A stretch of 5,047 nucleotides of DNA. Source: CAYSPU01 sp964432995 (GTDB lineage Bacteria; Verrucomicrobiota; Verrucomicrobiia; Limisphaerales; JAHDYP01). Both the position numbers and the translations under genes were made by a program. A model generated the notes under the pieces. The model saw nothing but the letters and a program-made list of their open reading frames with translations. It searched no databases and was not told the DNA's origin. Below, one piece after another: positions 1-5,047 of the stretch. The stretch covers positions 1-5,047 of the forward strand of contig CAYSPU010000343.1 of NCBI GenBank assembly GCA_964432995.1, read 5' to 3'. Positions within the stretch are counted from its first letter, which is position 1; every line of letters starts with the position of its first letter.

Positions 1-21
1 AACCCACCAGAGCCGAACCCC
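1..21. repeat. 21-bp direct repeat, copy A
   Basis: The first 21 bases are repeated exactly at 500-520. The core AACCCACCAGAGCCGAACCC is shared; copy A then has one extra C before a shared GCT. The copy begins at the window edge, so the match may extend upstream. The pair brackets about 480 bp of non-coding DNA. It could be the edge of an inserted or duplicated segment, or two members of a dispersed family; the sequence alone does not decide. Confidence 0.6.
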
Positions 22-98
22 CGCTAACTGATTAAAGACCCGTCCCTTTGTATTCGTAAACAGCGAGGAGAATCTGGCGCACGCGTCGGTCCGGATTG

Positions 99-206
99 AA
101 CAGAAGCTCGCAGAGAACCGCAAAGGCATGTCTCCCCCCGTATTCCTTTTGTGCCTTCTGCTTTTCGCGGCCAATGTCTCTTTGCGATTCTTCGCGGCCT
201 TCTGTT
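99..206. repeat. Imperfect inverted repeat of the CGCAAAG type
   Basis: The arms at 99-125 (AACAGAAG...CGCAAAG) and 180-206 (CTTTGCG...CTTCTGTT) are complementary at 22 of 27 positions. The 54-nt interior holds further degenerate copies of the theme, for example around 144-172 (CTTTTGTGCCTTCTG, then CTTTTCGCGGCC). I recognise this AACAGAAGG..CGCAAAG pattern as a commonplace intergenic repeat in several bacterial phyla; that is recall, not a search. A transcript could fold into a long imperfect hairpin. Open frames across it give Arg-rich low-quality peptides, so I do not call a gene. Confidence 0.5.
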
Positions 207-499
207 GAGGATTGAGAAGACCCACGGTCCGACAGGGGGCTGCGCCCGGCTCGGGCGCAGGGAGCGCCGCAGCGGAGCAGCGTTGCGATTGCAGGGGGCG
301 CTTCCTGACGTGGGTGAGTTTCTGCGGCCGGACCGCCCGCCGTCCGGCACTGGCGGCGTGATGGGAGGACGGAAGCGCTTCCGAACCTCCGGCTGCCTCG
401 CGCCCGCTCGTTGCTGCTGCGACCGAGGGACCGGTCGCGCTCCGCCGGACCGCCCGACGTCCCGGCGGGCAGCAGCCGCACACGCCGGACGCGCTGCCG
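207..499. other. Gene-free GC-rich spacer with hairpins
   Basis: No credible gene is visible; translated frames are Arg/Pro/Gly-rich with no recognisable domain. Structure present: a hairpin at 240-260 with a 9-bp stem CTGCGCCCG / CGGGCGCAG and loop GCT; a stem GCCGGAC 327-333 / GTCCGGC 342-348 with an 8-nt loop; and a 12-bp perfect palindrome GGAAGCGCTTCC at 371-382. The 13-mer GCCGGACCGCCCG occurs at both 327-339 and 444-456. No T-tract follows any of the stems, so none is called a terminator. A structured RNA is possible but unproven. Confidence 0.4.
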
Positions 500-520
500 A
501 ACCCACCAGAGCCGAACCCC
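500..520. repeat. 21-bp direct repeat, copy B
   Basis: Exact second copy of bases 1-21, in the same orientation, followed directly by GCTGGCG. It lies about 120 bp before the lipoprotein hydrolase gene. Confidence 0.6.
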
Positions 521-641
521 GCTGGCGATGCGAAACAAAGGAACGGGATGGGTGCGGAGAGAAGATGCCCGGGTTCGGGTTCACTCCCGACCCCCGTTGT
601 CTCTCTGTTTTTTGGTGAATCCAGCGTCGGCTTCCGGTTGA
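521..641 (+). promoter_or_regulatory. Possible structured leader of the lipoprotein gene
   Basis: This is the immediate upstream region of the hydrolase gene, and I found no convincing -35/-10 pair. The + strand could fold: AACGGG (542-547) pairs with CCCGTT (593-598) around an inner hairpin in which TCGGG (575-579) pairs with CCCGA (586-590); one mismatch further out, GGG (571-573) pairs with CCC (592-594). A run of six T (608-613) lies 13 nt past the inner hairpin, too far for a standard intrinsic terminator. It could be a 5' untranslated region or chance pairing in GC-rich DNA. Confidence 0.2.
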
Positions 642-785
642 ATGCGGGGCCAGGATCACATGGTACTGGGGAGACGGACATCCATAGCGCCCGCAGGCTT
701 GTTCCGATGCTCGGAGGTTCGGCGCCTGCTTCGGCCGAGAGGCGCGTGGTGGATCGCGCTTCTGGCGGTTCTGCTTTCCGCCTGC
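642..785 (+). other. Lipoprotein (type II) signal peptide
   Basis: Codes for residues 1-48 of the hydrolase. Basic residues (Arg27, Arg28, Arg31, Arg33) precede a hydrophobic core WWIALLAVLLSA and the lipidation Cys48. The pre-Cys segment is 47 residues from ATG 642, longer than is usual, which is a reason to suspect a later start such as ATG 660. Confidence 0.75.
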
Positions 786-2603
786 CGATCCCCCATCGGC
801 ACCGAACGCGCCTCCGTCCGCCAGACCTACCGGCAGATCCACGCCAACGCCGTCAGCGCCTCGCGCCCCAGCCGCGAGACGCAGATCGTCCTGCGACGGT
901 TCGATCAGGAATCGGTCTTCGCCGAGGAACCGGCGGCGGCCCTTCGATCGCTGCATCGCAAGGCGGAAGAACACACGGAACGGAGCCTGCTGTTTGCCTT
1001 GGCGGAACTCAGTTACCTGGCCGGGGAACGAGCGCTCCGACACCCGCCTCCACCCCGCTCACTGGAGGCTCGGGACTACCATCTGGCGGCGGCGGTGTAT
1101 GCCTACCTCTTCCTGCTGGGGGAAGCCGCCGAACCGGTGCCGGACGCTTTCGACCCTCGATTCCGGATCGCCTCGGATCTTTACTCCTGCGGTTTGGGAA
1201 GGGCACTGGCCGGCTGGGATGACGATCCGGCACGAGTCGCGGTCGGTGGGGGGCGGCGTCGCCTCCCGGTCGGGCAGATCGATCTCGAGGTGATCGAACC
1301 GCCGCCGCCTTGGGACCGCACCCATTGGCATCGTCTGCTGCTGGCCGACCAATTCACCGTGCGCGGTTTCTCCGTGCGCAACCGGCAGCCGGGGCTCGGC
1401 ACGCCGCTGGTGGCGGTGGGACGTCCTGCCGGCGAGAAAGCCCTCTTCCAGACCACTCCTCTGACCGTCTTTCTGCGGGTTCGAGGGACTCTTCGTGATC
1501 TGGGCCGCGGTCTCGTTCGCGGATCGCTCGAAGTGCATTCCCCCTACGAAACGACCGGGGTCACCGTGGGCGACCGGACGGTTCCGCTGGAAATCGACAC
1601 CACCGTTCACCTGGCGTATGCGCTCAACCAGGAGTTCATCTGGCGGGTCGGCCGGCTCCAATTCCTCTCGCCACGGGAGCGGATTCCAAGTGGCGTGCAC
1701 CTAGGCGAGCCCTACCGGCCAGGTCGGATCCCGGTGGTGTTCGTTCATGGCACGTTCAGTTCGCCGGTCAAGTGGGCGGAGATGGTCAACACGCTGGGCG
1801 CCGATTTTCTGCTGCGCCAGCGTTACCAGTTCTGGACCTGCATCTACAACACCGGCAACCCGGTCAGTTACTCCGCCGTTCGCCTCCGCGAAGCCCTCGT
1901 CGACAAGGTGCGGGAACTCGATCCGGAGGGGCGCGACCCCGCCTTGCGCCAGATGATCGTCATCGGCCACAGCCAGGGCGGGCTGCTGACCAAGCTGACA
2001 GCGACCGACACTGGCGACCGGCTCTGGCGGGCGTTCAGCACCAACCGCCTCGAGGATCTCGGCCTGGACGAACCGCGCCAAGCCGAGATCCGCCGTTACG
2101 TCTTCTTCACGGCCCTGCCGTTCGTCCAACGCGTGGTGTTCATCAGCACCCCGCACCGCGGCAGCTACCGGGCCAACAACCTCGCGCGGAAACTGGCCCG
2201 CTGGCTGGTCCGCCTCCCCAACTCCGTCCTGGACCTCCGCCGGGAACAGGCGCCGCTCGAGAGTCAGGCCGACATTCCCCGGAAGCTGCGCGCATACTCG
2301 CCCACGAGCATCGACAGCATGTCGCCCCGGAACCCCTGGATGCTGGCGCTCGCGGACATCCCGCTCGCCCCCAGCGTGAAAGGGCATTCAATTGTCGCCA
2401 TGCGGGGGAATGGCGACCCGCACCGCGGCAAGGACGGGCTCGTCGCCTACTCGAGTGCCCATGTGGACTACGTCGAGTCCGAACTGGTGGTTCGGGGGCG
2501 CCACTCGTGTCTGGACCTGCCGGCCACCATCGAGGAAGTCCGCCGCATCCTCTACGAGCACCTCGAGTCCGTTCCCGATCCCGACGGGCAGATACCCCGC
2601 TAG
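642..2603 (+). CDS. Lipoprotein with alpha/beta-hydrolase (esterase/lipase) domain
   Basis: Predicted envelope-anchored serine hydrolase of 653 residues. Residues 22-48 form an Arg-rich n-region, a hydrophobic stretch and lipobox L-S-A-C, with Cys48 the likely lipidated residue; Arg at +2 does not suggest inner-membrane retention by the E. coli rule. Residues about 55-190 look helical (LLFALAELSYLAGER, HLAAAVYAYLFLLGE) and about 205-345 beta-rich; neither part has a function I can name. The hydrolase domain starts near 360: VVFVHGTFSS (oxyanion region, HG 369-370), GHSQGG with nucleophile Ser444, ISTPHRGS (501-508), KDGLVAYSSAH with likely acid Asp598, and RHSC with likely base His621. The triad looks intact, so an active esterase or lipase is expected; the substrate is unknown. 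A TGA directly before ATG 642 caps the frame. ATG 660 is a fair alternative, with AGGA at 652-655, and shortens the signal peptide to 41 residues. TTG 699 would give a more typical length but lacks a ribosome binding site. Confidence 0.88.
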   Translation: MRGQDHMVLGRRTSIAPAGLFRCSEVRRLLRPRGAWWIALLAVLLSACRSPIGTERASVRQTYRQIHANAVSASRPSRETQIVLRRFDQESVFAEEPAAALRSLHRKAEEHTERSLLFALAELSYLAGERALRHPPPPRSLEARDYHLAAAVYAYLFLLGEAAEPVPDAFDPRFRIASDLYSCGLGRALAGWDDDPARVAVGGGRRRLPVGQIDLEVIEPPPPWDRTHWHRLLLADQFTVRGFSVRNRQPGLGTPLVAVGRPAGEKALFQTTPLTVFLRVRGTLRDLGRGLVRGSLEVHSPYETTGVTVGDRTVPLEIDTTVHLAYALNQEFIWRVGRLQFLSPRERIPSGVHLGEPYRPGRIPVVFVHGTFSSPVKWAEMVNTLGADFLLRQRYQFWTCIYNTGNPVSYSAVRLREALVDKVRELDPEGRDPALRQMIVIGHSQGGLLTKLTATDTGDRLWRAFSTNRLEDLGLDEPRQAEIRRYVFFTALPFVQRVVFISTPHRGSYRANNLARKLARWLVRLPNSVLDLRREQAPLESQADIPRKLRAYSPTSIDSMSPRNPWMLALADIPLAPSVKGHSIVAMRGNGDPHRGKDGLVAYSSAHVDYVESELVVRGRHSCLDLPATIEEVRRILYEHLESVPDPDGQIPR

Positions 2604-2684
2604 AGTCCTTGAAGCTCAAAACACGTTGTTGACAGATCAAGTTCTGAATTCGGCGTCTCAGGATTCAGGGACTCCCGCAGGGCC

Positions 2685-2836
2685 GCCGCGGCCCCGAATC
2701 TGGCGGGCTGTCGATTACCCAACCACCCCCGCGCGCCAACCAGCCCTTTCGGGACCGCGGGTCTTCTCGACCCGCAGCAGAGAACGCGCGCACCTTGGCT
2801 GGCTCCAGAGGAGCCGCGGTCCCGAATCTGGAGGGC
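2685..2836. repeat. Three-unit repeat mosaic (CCGCGG[T/C]CCCGAATCTGG)
   Basis: Unit 1 (2685-2708) and unit 3 (2813-2836) are direct repeats matching at 22 of 24 positions, differing at 2692 (C) versus 2820 (T) and 2704 (C) versus 2832 (A). Between them is an inverted partial unit: TTCGGGACCGCGG at 2748-2760 is the perfect 13-bp reverse complement of 2814-2826, and matches unit 1 with one difference. A further hairpin, GCGGGTC 2757-2763 / GACCCGC 2769-2775 with loop TTCTC, overlaps the inverted unit. This looks like debris of a dispersed palindromic repeat family rather than unique regulatory DNA. Confidence 0.6.
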
Positions 2837-2841
2837 ATCGC

Positions 2842-2873
2842 CCGGAAGCCCTCCAACGCAGCCAGGCTTCCGG
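2842..2873. other. Hairpin in the spacer upstream of glnS
   Basis: A perfect 9-bp stem CCGGAAGCC (2842-2850) / GGCTTCCGG (2865-2873) encloses a 14-nt loop. No T-run follows on either side, so it is not a standard intrinsic terminator. It is probably part of the same palindromic repeat population as its neighbours. Confidence 0.4.
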
Positions 2874-2936
2874 AGCGCCGCGTTGCACGCGGCCCGAAGC
2901 ACCGTCACCGAGCGCTGCCGTCGGTCGTCCGTCCTC

Positions 2937-2964
2937 CGTTCCCCGGAAGCCGTTCCCCGGAAGC
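2937..2964. repeat. Exact 14-bp tandem duplication
   Basis: CGTTCCCCGGAAGC occurs twice in direct succession, at 2937-2950 and 2951-2964, with no mismatch. It abuts the possible -35 element of glnS (2965-2970). It could be a replication-slippage duplication or a pair of sites for a DNA-binding protein; each copy contains the near-palindrome TTCCCCGGAA. Confidence 0.7.
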
Positions 2965-2994
2965 TTGCAGGGCTGCCGCCGAGGTGCCTACACT
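2965..2994 (+). promoter_or_regulatory. Possible sigma70-type promoter of glnS
   Basis: TTGCAG (2965-2970; three of six positions match TTGACA) and TACACT (2989-2994; four of six match TATAAT) are separated by 18 nt. Transcription would begin near 3001, leaving a leader of roughly 20 nt before ATG 3020. No strong Shine-Dalgarno sequence precedes the start, which fits a short leader. The match is moderate, and GC-rich DNA yields such pairs by chance. Confidence 0.35.
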
Positions 2995-3019
2995 CCCGCC
3001 GCCTGACCGCTGACCGAGC

Positions 3020-4816
3020 ATGACGACACCTGAAACCACCGCCAAACCTGGGGGCGCCGCGCCGCAGGACTTTATTCGGGACCTGGTCCTGGAGCACGTG
3101 CAACGCGGGACCTACGCGAAGATCGTCACCCGCTTTCCGCCCGAGCCCAACGGCTATCTGCACATCGGCCACGCCAAGTCCATCTGCCTGAACTTCGGCA
3201 TCGCCCGCGAATTCGACGGCGTCTGCAACCTGCGGATGGATGACACGAACCCGACCAAGGAAGAGGTCGAGTATGTCGAGTCGATCGAACGCGATGTGCG
3301 CTGGGTGATCGAGGGTTGGGCCGACCACGTGCTGACGCTCAAGCGGGCGGGCGACACCAGCGGCCAGGGAGCGTTGGCGGCCAGCGACTCCGGGCAGTTG
3401 CTCGAGCCGTTCTACGCCTCGGACTACTTCGACCAGCTCTACCACTACGCCGAGCAACTGATCCAGGCGGGCAAGGCGTATGTCTGCGACCTGACCCCGG
3501 GGGAAGTGGACGAACACCGCGGCGCGCCCGATCGCCCCGGCAAGGAGAGCCCCTTCCGCGACCGGTCGCCCGAGGAGAACCTCGACCTCTTCCGCCGGAT
3601 GCGCGCCGGCGAGTTCCCCGATGGCACCCGCACGCTCCGGGCGAAGATCGACATGACCTCGCCGAACATCTGGATGCGGGACCCGGTGCTGTATCGGATC
3701 CGGCACGCCGAGCACCATCACACCGGCAACCGCTGGTGCGTCTACCCGATGTACGACTTCGCCCACTGTCTCAGCGACAGTGTGGAAGGGATCTCGCACT
3801 CGATCTGCACACTCGAATTCGAGGTGCACCGTCCTCTCTACGACTGGATTCTGGAGCAGTTGCCGGTCCCGCAGCCGCGCCCGCACCAATACGAGTTCGC
3901 CCGCCTGAACCTCGGCTACACCGTGATGAGCAAGCGCAAGCTCCTCCAACTGGTCCAGGAAGGAGCCGTCAGCGGCTGGGACGATCCCCGCATGCCCACC
4001 ATCGCCGGACTCCGCCGGCGCGGCGTTCCCGCCGCCGCCATCCGCCAGTTCTGCCAGCGGATCGGCGTGACCAAATACGACGGCCTCACCGACATGGCGC
4101 TGCTCGAGTTCACCATCCGCGAGGTCCTCAACCGCAGCGCGCGCCGCGCCATGGGCGTGCTGCGCCCCCTCAAGGTGGTCCTGCAGAATTACCCGGAGAA
4201 CCAGGTCGAAGAAGTCGAGGCCGTCAACAACCCCGAAGACCCGTCCGCCGGCAGCCGCAAGATCCCCTTCTCGCGCGTGCTCTACATCGACCAGGACGAC
4301 TTCACGGAGAAGCCCCCGCCGAAGTACTTCCGGCTGCAACCGGGCGGCGAGGTCCGCCTCCGCTACGCCTACATCCTGCGCTGCGTGGACGTCATCCACG
4401 ATGCCGCGGGCAACGTGGCCGAAGTCCACGGCATGATCGATCCCGATTCGCGCGCGGGCGGGCCCACCGCCAATCGCAAGGTCAAGGGAACCATCCATTG
4501 GGTCTCCGCGGCCCACGCCGTCGACGCCGAGGTTCGCCTTTATGACCGGCTGTTCACGGTCGAACGTCCGGACGCCGATGCCGAGGGGCGCGATTTCAAA
4601 TCGTTCCTGAACCCGAACTCGCTGCAGACATTGACCGGCTGCAAGCTCGAGCCGGGCCTGGCAACCGCAAGCACCCGGGACCGCTTCCAGTTCGAGCGAC
4701 TGGGCTACTTCTGCGTGGATTCCGCGGATCAGGAGAATCCGACGCATCCCGGACGGCTGGTGTTCAACCGGGTCATCGGCCTGCGGGATTCCTGGGCCAA
4801 GGAACTCAAGAAGTAA
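3020..4816 (+). CDS. glnS: Glutaminyl-tRNA synthetase
   Basis: Class I synthetase (cytoplasmic) that charges tRNA-Gln with glutamine using ATP. The 598 residues align almost throughout with E. coli GlnRS (554 residues, recalled). Class I signatures: RFPPEPNGYLHIGH (HIGH at 48-51) and VMSKR (302-306). E42, D74 and Y245 in YPMYDF match E. coli E34, D66 and Y211, supporting GlnRS rather than GluRS. The Rossmann fold and acceptor-binding domain occupy roughly 30-350; the anticodon-binding beta-barrels run from about 380 to 590 and include KVKGTIHWVSAAHA and the terminal VFNRVIGLRDSWAK. Two oddities: about 26 extra residues (105-130) just before YASDYFDQ, and Val269 where E. coli has Asp235. An in-frame TGA at 3011-3013 fixes ATG 3020 as the first possible start; the next in-frame Met lies past the HIGH motif. 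Only a weak ribosome binding site is visible. The hydrolase gene upstream is functionally unrelated and 416 bp away, so glnS is probably transcribed alone. Confidence 0.98.
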   Translation: MTTPETTAKPGGAAPQDFIRDLVLEHVQRGTYAKIVTRFPPEPNGYLHIGHAKSICLNFGIAREFDGVCNLRMDDTNPTKEEVEYVESIERDVRWVIEGWADHVLTLKRAGDTSGQGALAASDSGQLLEPFYASDYFDQLYHYAEQLIQAGKAYVCDLTPGEVDEHRGAPDRPGKESPFRDRSPEENLDLFRRMRAGEFPDGTRTLRAKIDMTSPNIWMRDPVLYRIRHAEHHHTGNRWCVYPMYDFAHCLSDSVEGISHSICTLEFEVHRPLYDWILEQLPVPQPRPHQYEFARLNLGYTVMSKRKLLQLVQEGAVSGWDDPRMPTIAGLRRRGVPAAAIRQFCQRIGVTKYDGLTDMALLEFTIREVLNRSARRAMGVLRPLKVVLQNYPENQVEEVEAVNNPEDPSAGSRKIPFSRVLYIDQDDFTEKPPPKYFRLQPGGEVRLRYAYILRCVDVIHDAAGNVAEVHGMIDPDSRAGGPTANRKVKGTIHWVSAAHAVDAEVRLYDRLFTVERPDADAEGRDFKSFLNPNSLQTLTGCKLEPGLATASTRDRFQFERLGYFCVDSADQENPTHPGRLVFNRVIGLRDSWAKELKK

Positions 4817-4857
4817 GGATGTTGCGCACGCGCGGAACGCGATGCATCTCACTCGCG

Positions 4858-4894
4858 CCCTCACCCCGGCCCTCTCCCGTCCGACGGGAGAGGG
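4858..4894 (+). repeat. REP-like palindrome, forward copy
   Basis: A tail CCCTCACCCCGG (4858-4869) is followed by a perfect 12-bp stem CCCTCTCCCGTC (4870-4881) / GACGGGAGAGGG (4883-4894) around a single C. It starts 41 nt after the glnS stop. No T-tract follows, so it is not a canonical terminator, although it could slow 3' exonucleases on the glnS mRNA. The CCCTCACCCCGGCCCTCTCC motif is familiar from many GC-rich genomes as an abundant extragenic palindrome (recall, not a search). Confidence 0.8.
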
Positions 4895-5014
4895 TAGCCG
4901 TTCGGCGCTTCTTGGGATTCGCCGAATGCTCCCGCAACATGGCGTGCGGCGGGCGCTGCGTGCTGGCGACCGGCCGCAGATCTCCCGCGTCGCGGCGGGT
5001 GGTCGTCGGCAGCG

Positions 5015-5047
5015 CCCTCTCCCCGGGGGAGAGGGCCGGGGTGAGGG
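5015..5047 (-). repeat. REP-like palindrome, inverted copy
   Basis: A 10-bp stem CCCTCTCCCC (5015-5024) / GGGGAGAGGG (5026-5035) around one G is followed by the tail CCGGGGTGAGGG (5036-5047). On the - strand it reads like the copy at 4858-4894. The last 21 bases of the window are the exact reverse complement of 4858-4878. The element may continue past the window end. Confidence 0.8.

Larger units (their letters stand above)
2604..3019. other. Repeat-mosaic intergenic spacer
   Basis: This 416-bp gap between the hydrolase gene and glnS has no credible gene. The first 50 bases are noticeably AT-richer than the rest. They contain TTGACA at 2629-2634 but no matching -10 at a suitable distance. 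A weak stem CTGAAT 2644-2649 / ATTCAG 2663-2668 lacks a T-tract, so no terminator is called for the hydrolase gene. From about 2685 on, the spacer consists of repeat units and hairpins listed separately, ending with a possible glnS promoter. Confidence 0.55.
4858..5047. mobile_element. Paired REP-like element (BIME or MITE-like)
   Basis: Two REP-like palindromes in opposite orientation enclose 120 bp (4895-5014) with no open frame of note, giving a 190-bp unit with perfect 21-bp terminal inverted repeats. Such pairs resemble bacterial interspersed mosaic elements, which REP-associated tyrosine transposases are thought to mobilise in trans; a small non-autonomous transposon is the alternative. 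No transposase gene lies in the window, and the outer boundary and any target duplication on the right are not visible. The mobile nature is inference. Confidence 0.4.

Noticed and set aside
571..600. tRNA T-arm-like sequence (GGGTTCACTCCC)
   Set aside because: No acceptor, D-arm or anticodon arm can be assembled at the right distances upstream, and the loop is six bases in the best pairing.
571..613. Intrinsic terminator (hairpin 571-594 and T run 608-613)
   Set aside because: The T run is separated from the hairpin by 13 nt and no upstream + strand gene needs terminating.
151..618. 155-codon open frame on the + strand in the left spacer
   Set aside because: The composition is Arg/Gly/Cys-rich with no motif, and it starts inside a repeat; it is more likely open by chance.
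24..1043. 339-codon open frame on the - strand across the left spacer and the start of the hydrolase gene
   Set aside because: Arg/Pro/Ser-rich, no domain, crosses the CGCAAAG inverted repeat and overlaps the well-supported hydrolase gene.
1701..2387. 228-codon open frame on the - strand opposite the hydrolase domain
   Set aside because: Antisense to the conserved catalytic region of the hydrolase and without recognisable features.
2629..2657. Promoter from the perfect TTGACA at 2629-2634
   Set aside because: The bases 16-18 nt downstream (CGGCGTC) do not resemble a -10 element.
3316..4545. 409-codon open frame in another + frame inside glnS
   Set aside because: Extremely Arg/Pro/Ala-rich and fully inside glnS; a shadow of GC-rich third positions.
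2600..4864. 754-codon open frame on the - strand
   Set aside because: It lies antisense to glnS, whose + strand product is unmistakable along its full length. The antisense product is a run of Gly/Ala/Val/Asp/Leu-rich sequence without a domain, as expected opposite GC-biased codons. It also runs through the intergenic repeats.
4819..4940. 8-bp inverted repeat ATGTTGCG (4819-4826) / CGCAACAT (4933-4940)
   Set aside because: Short, distant and spanning one REP-like palindrome only; expected by chance at this length.

Overview
The window is GC-rich bacterial DNA (about two-thirds G+C by eye) with two confident genes, both on the + strand, separated and flanked by repeat-rich non-coding DNA. The organism is probably from a GC-rich, GlnRS-containing Gram-negative lineage. 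I lean towards Verrucomicrobiota or another PVC-group bacterium because the intergenic DNA is full of short palindromic repeats and start sites have weak ribosome binding sites. This is a resemblance, not proof; Planctomycetes, Acidobacteria or a deltaproteobacterium are not excluded.

Layout. Positions 1-641 hold no convincing gene. They contain a 21-bp exact direct repeat (1-21 and 500-520), an imperfect 27-nt inverted repeat (99-125 / 180-206) of the 'CGCAAAG' type, several GC hairpins, and a short leader before the first gene. Positions 642-2603 encode a 653-residue lipoprotein: a lipobox signal peptide, a helical plus beta-rich N-terminal part of unassigned function, and an alpha/beta-hydrolase domain with an apparently complete Ser-Asp-His triad. 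Positions 2604-3019 are a 416-bp spacer built from dispersed repeat units, hairpins and an exact 14-bp tandem duplication, ending in a possible promoter. Positions 3020-4816 encode glutaminyl-tRNA synthetase (glnS). From 4858 to the window end lie two REP-like palindromes in opposite orientation, joined by a 120-bp core and bounded by perfect 21-bp terminal inverted repeats.

The two genes do not look like an operon: the spacer is long, glnS has its own possible promoter, and their roles (cell-envelope hydrolase; cytoplasmic tRNA charging) are unrelated. No novel multi-gene system is visible. The points most worth checking are two features of GlnRS (a 26-residue insertion, and Val at the position of E. 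coli Asp235, a known tRNA-discrimination residue), the paired REP-like element after glnS, and the uncharacterised N-terminal half of the lipoprotein hydrolase.
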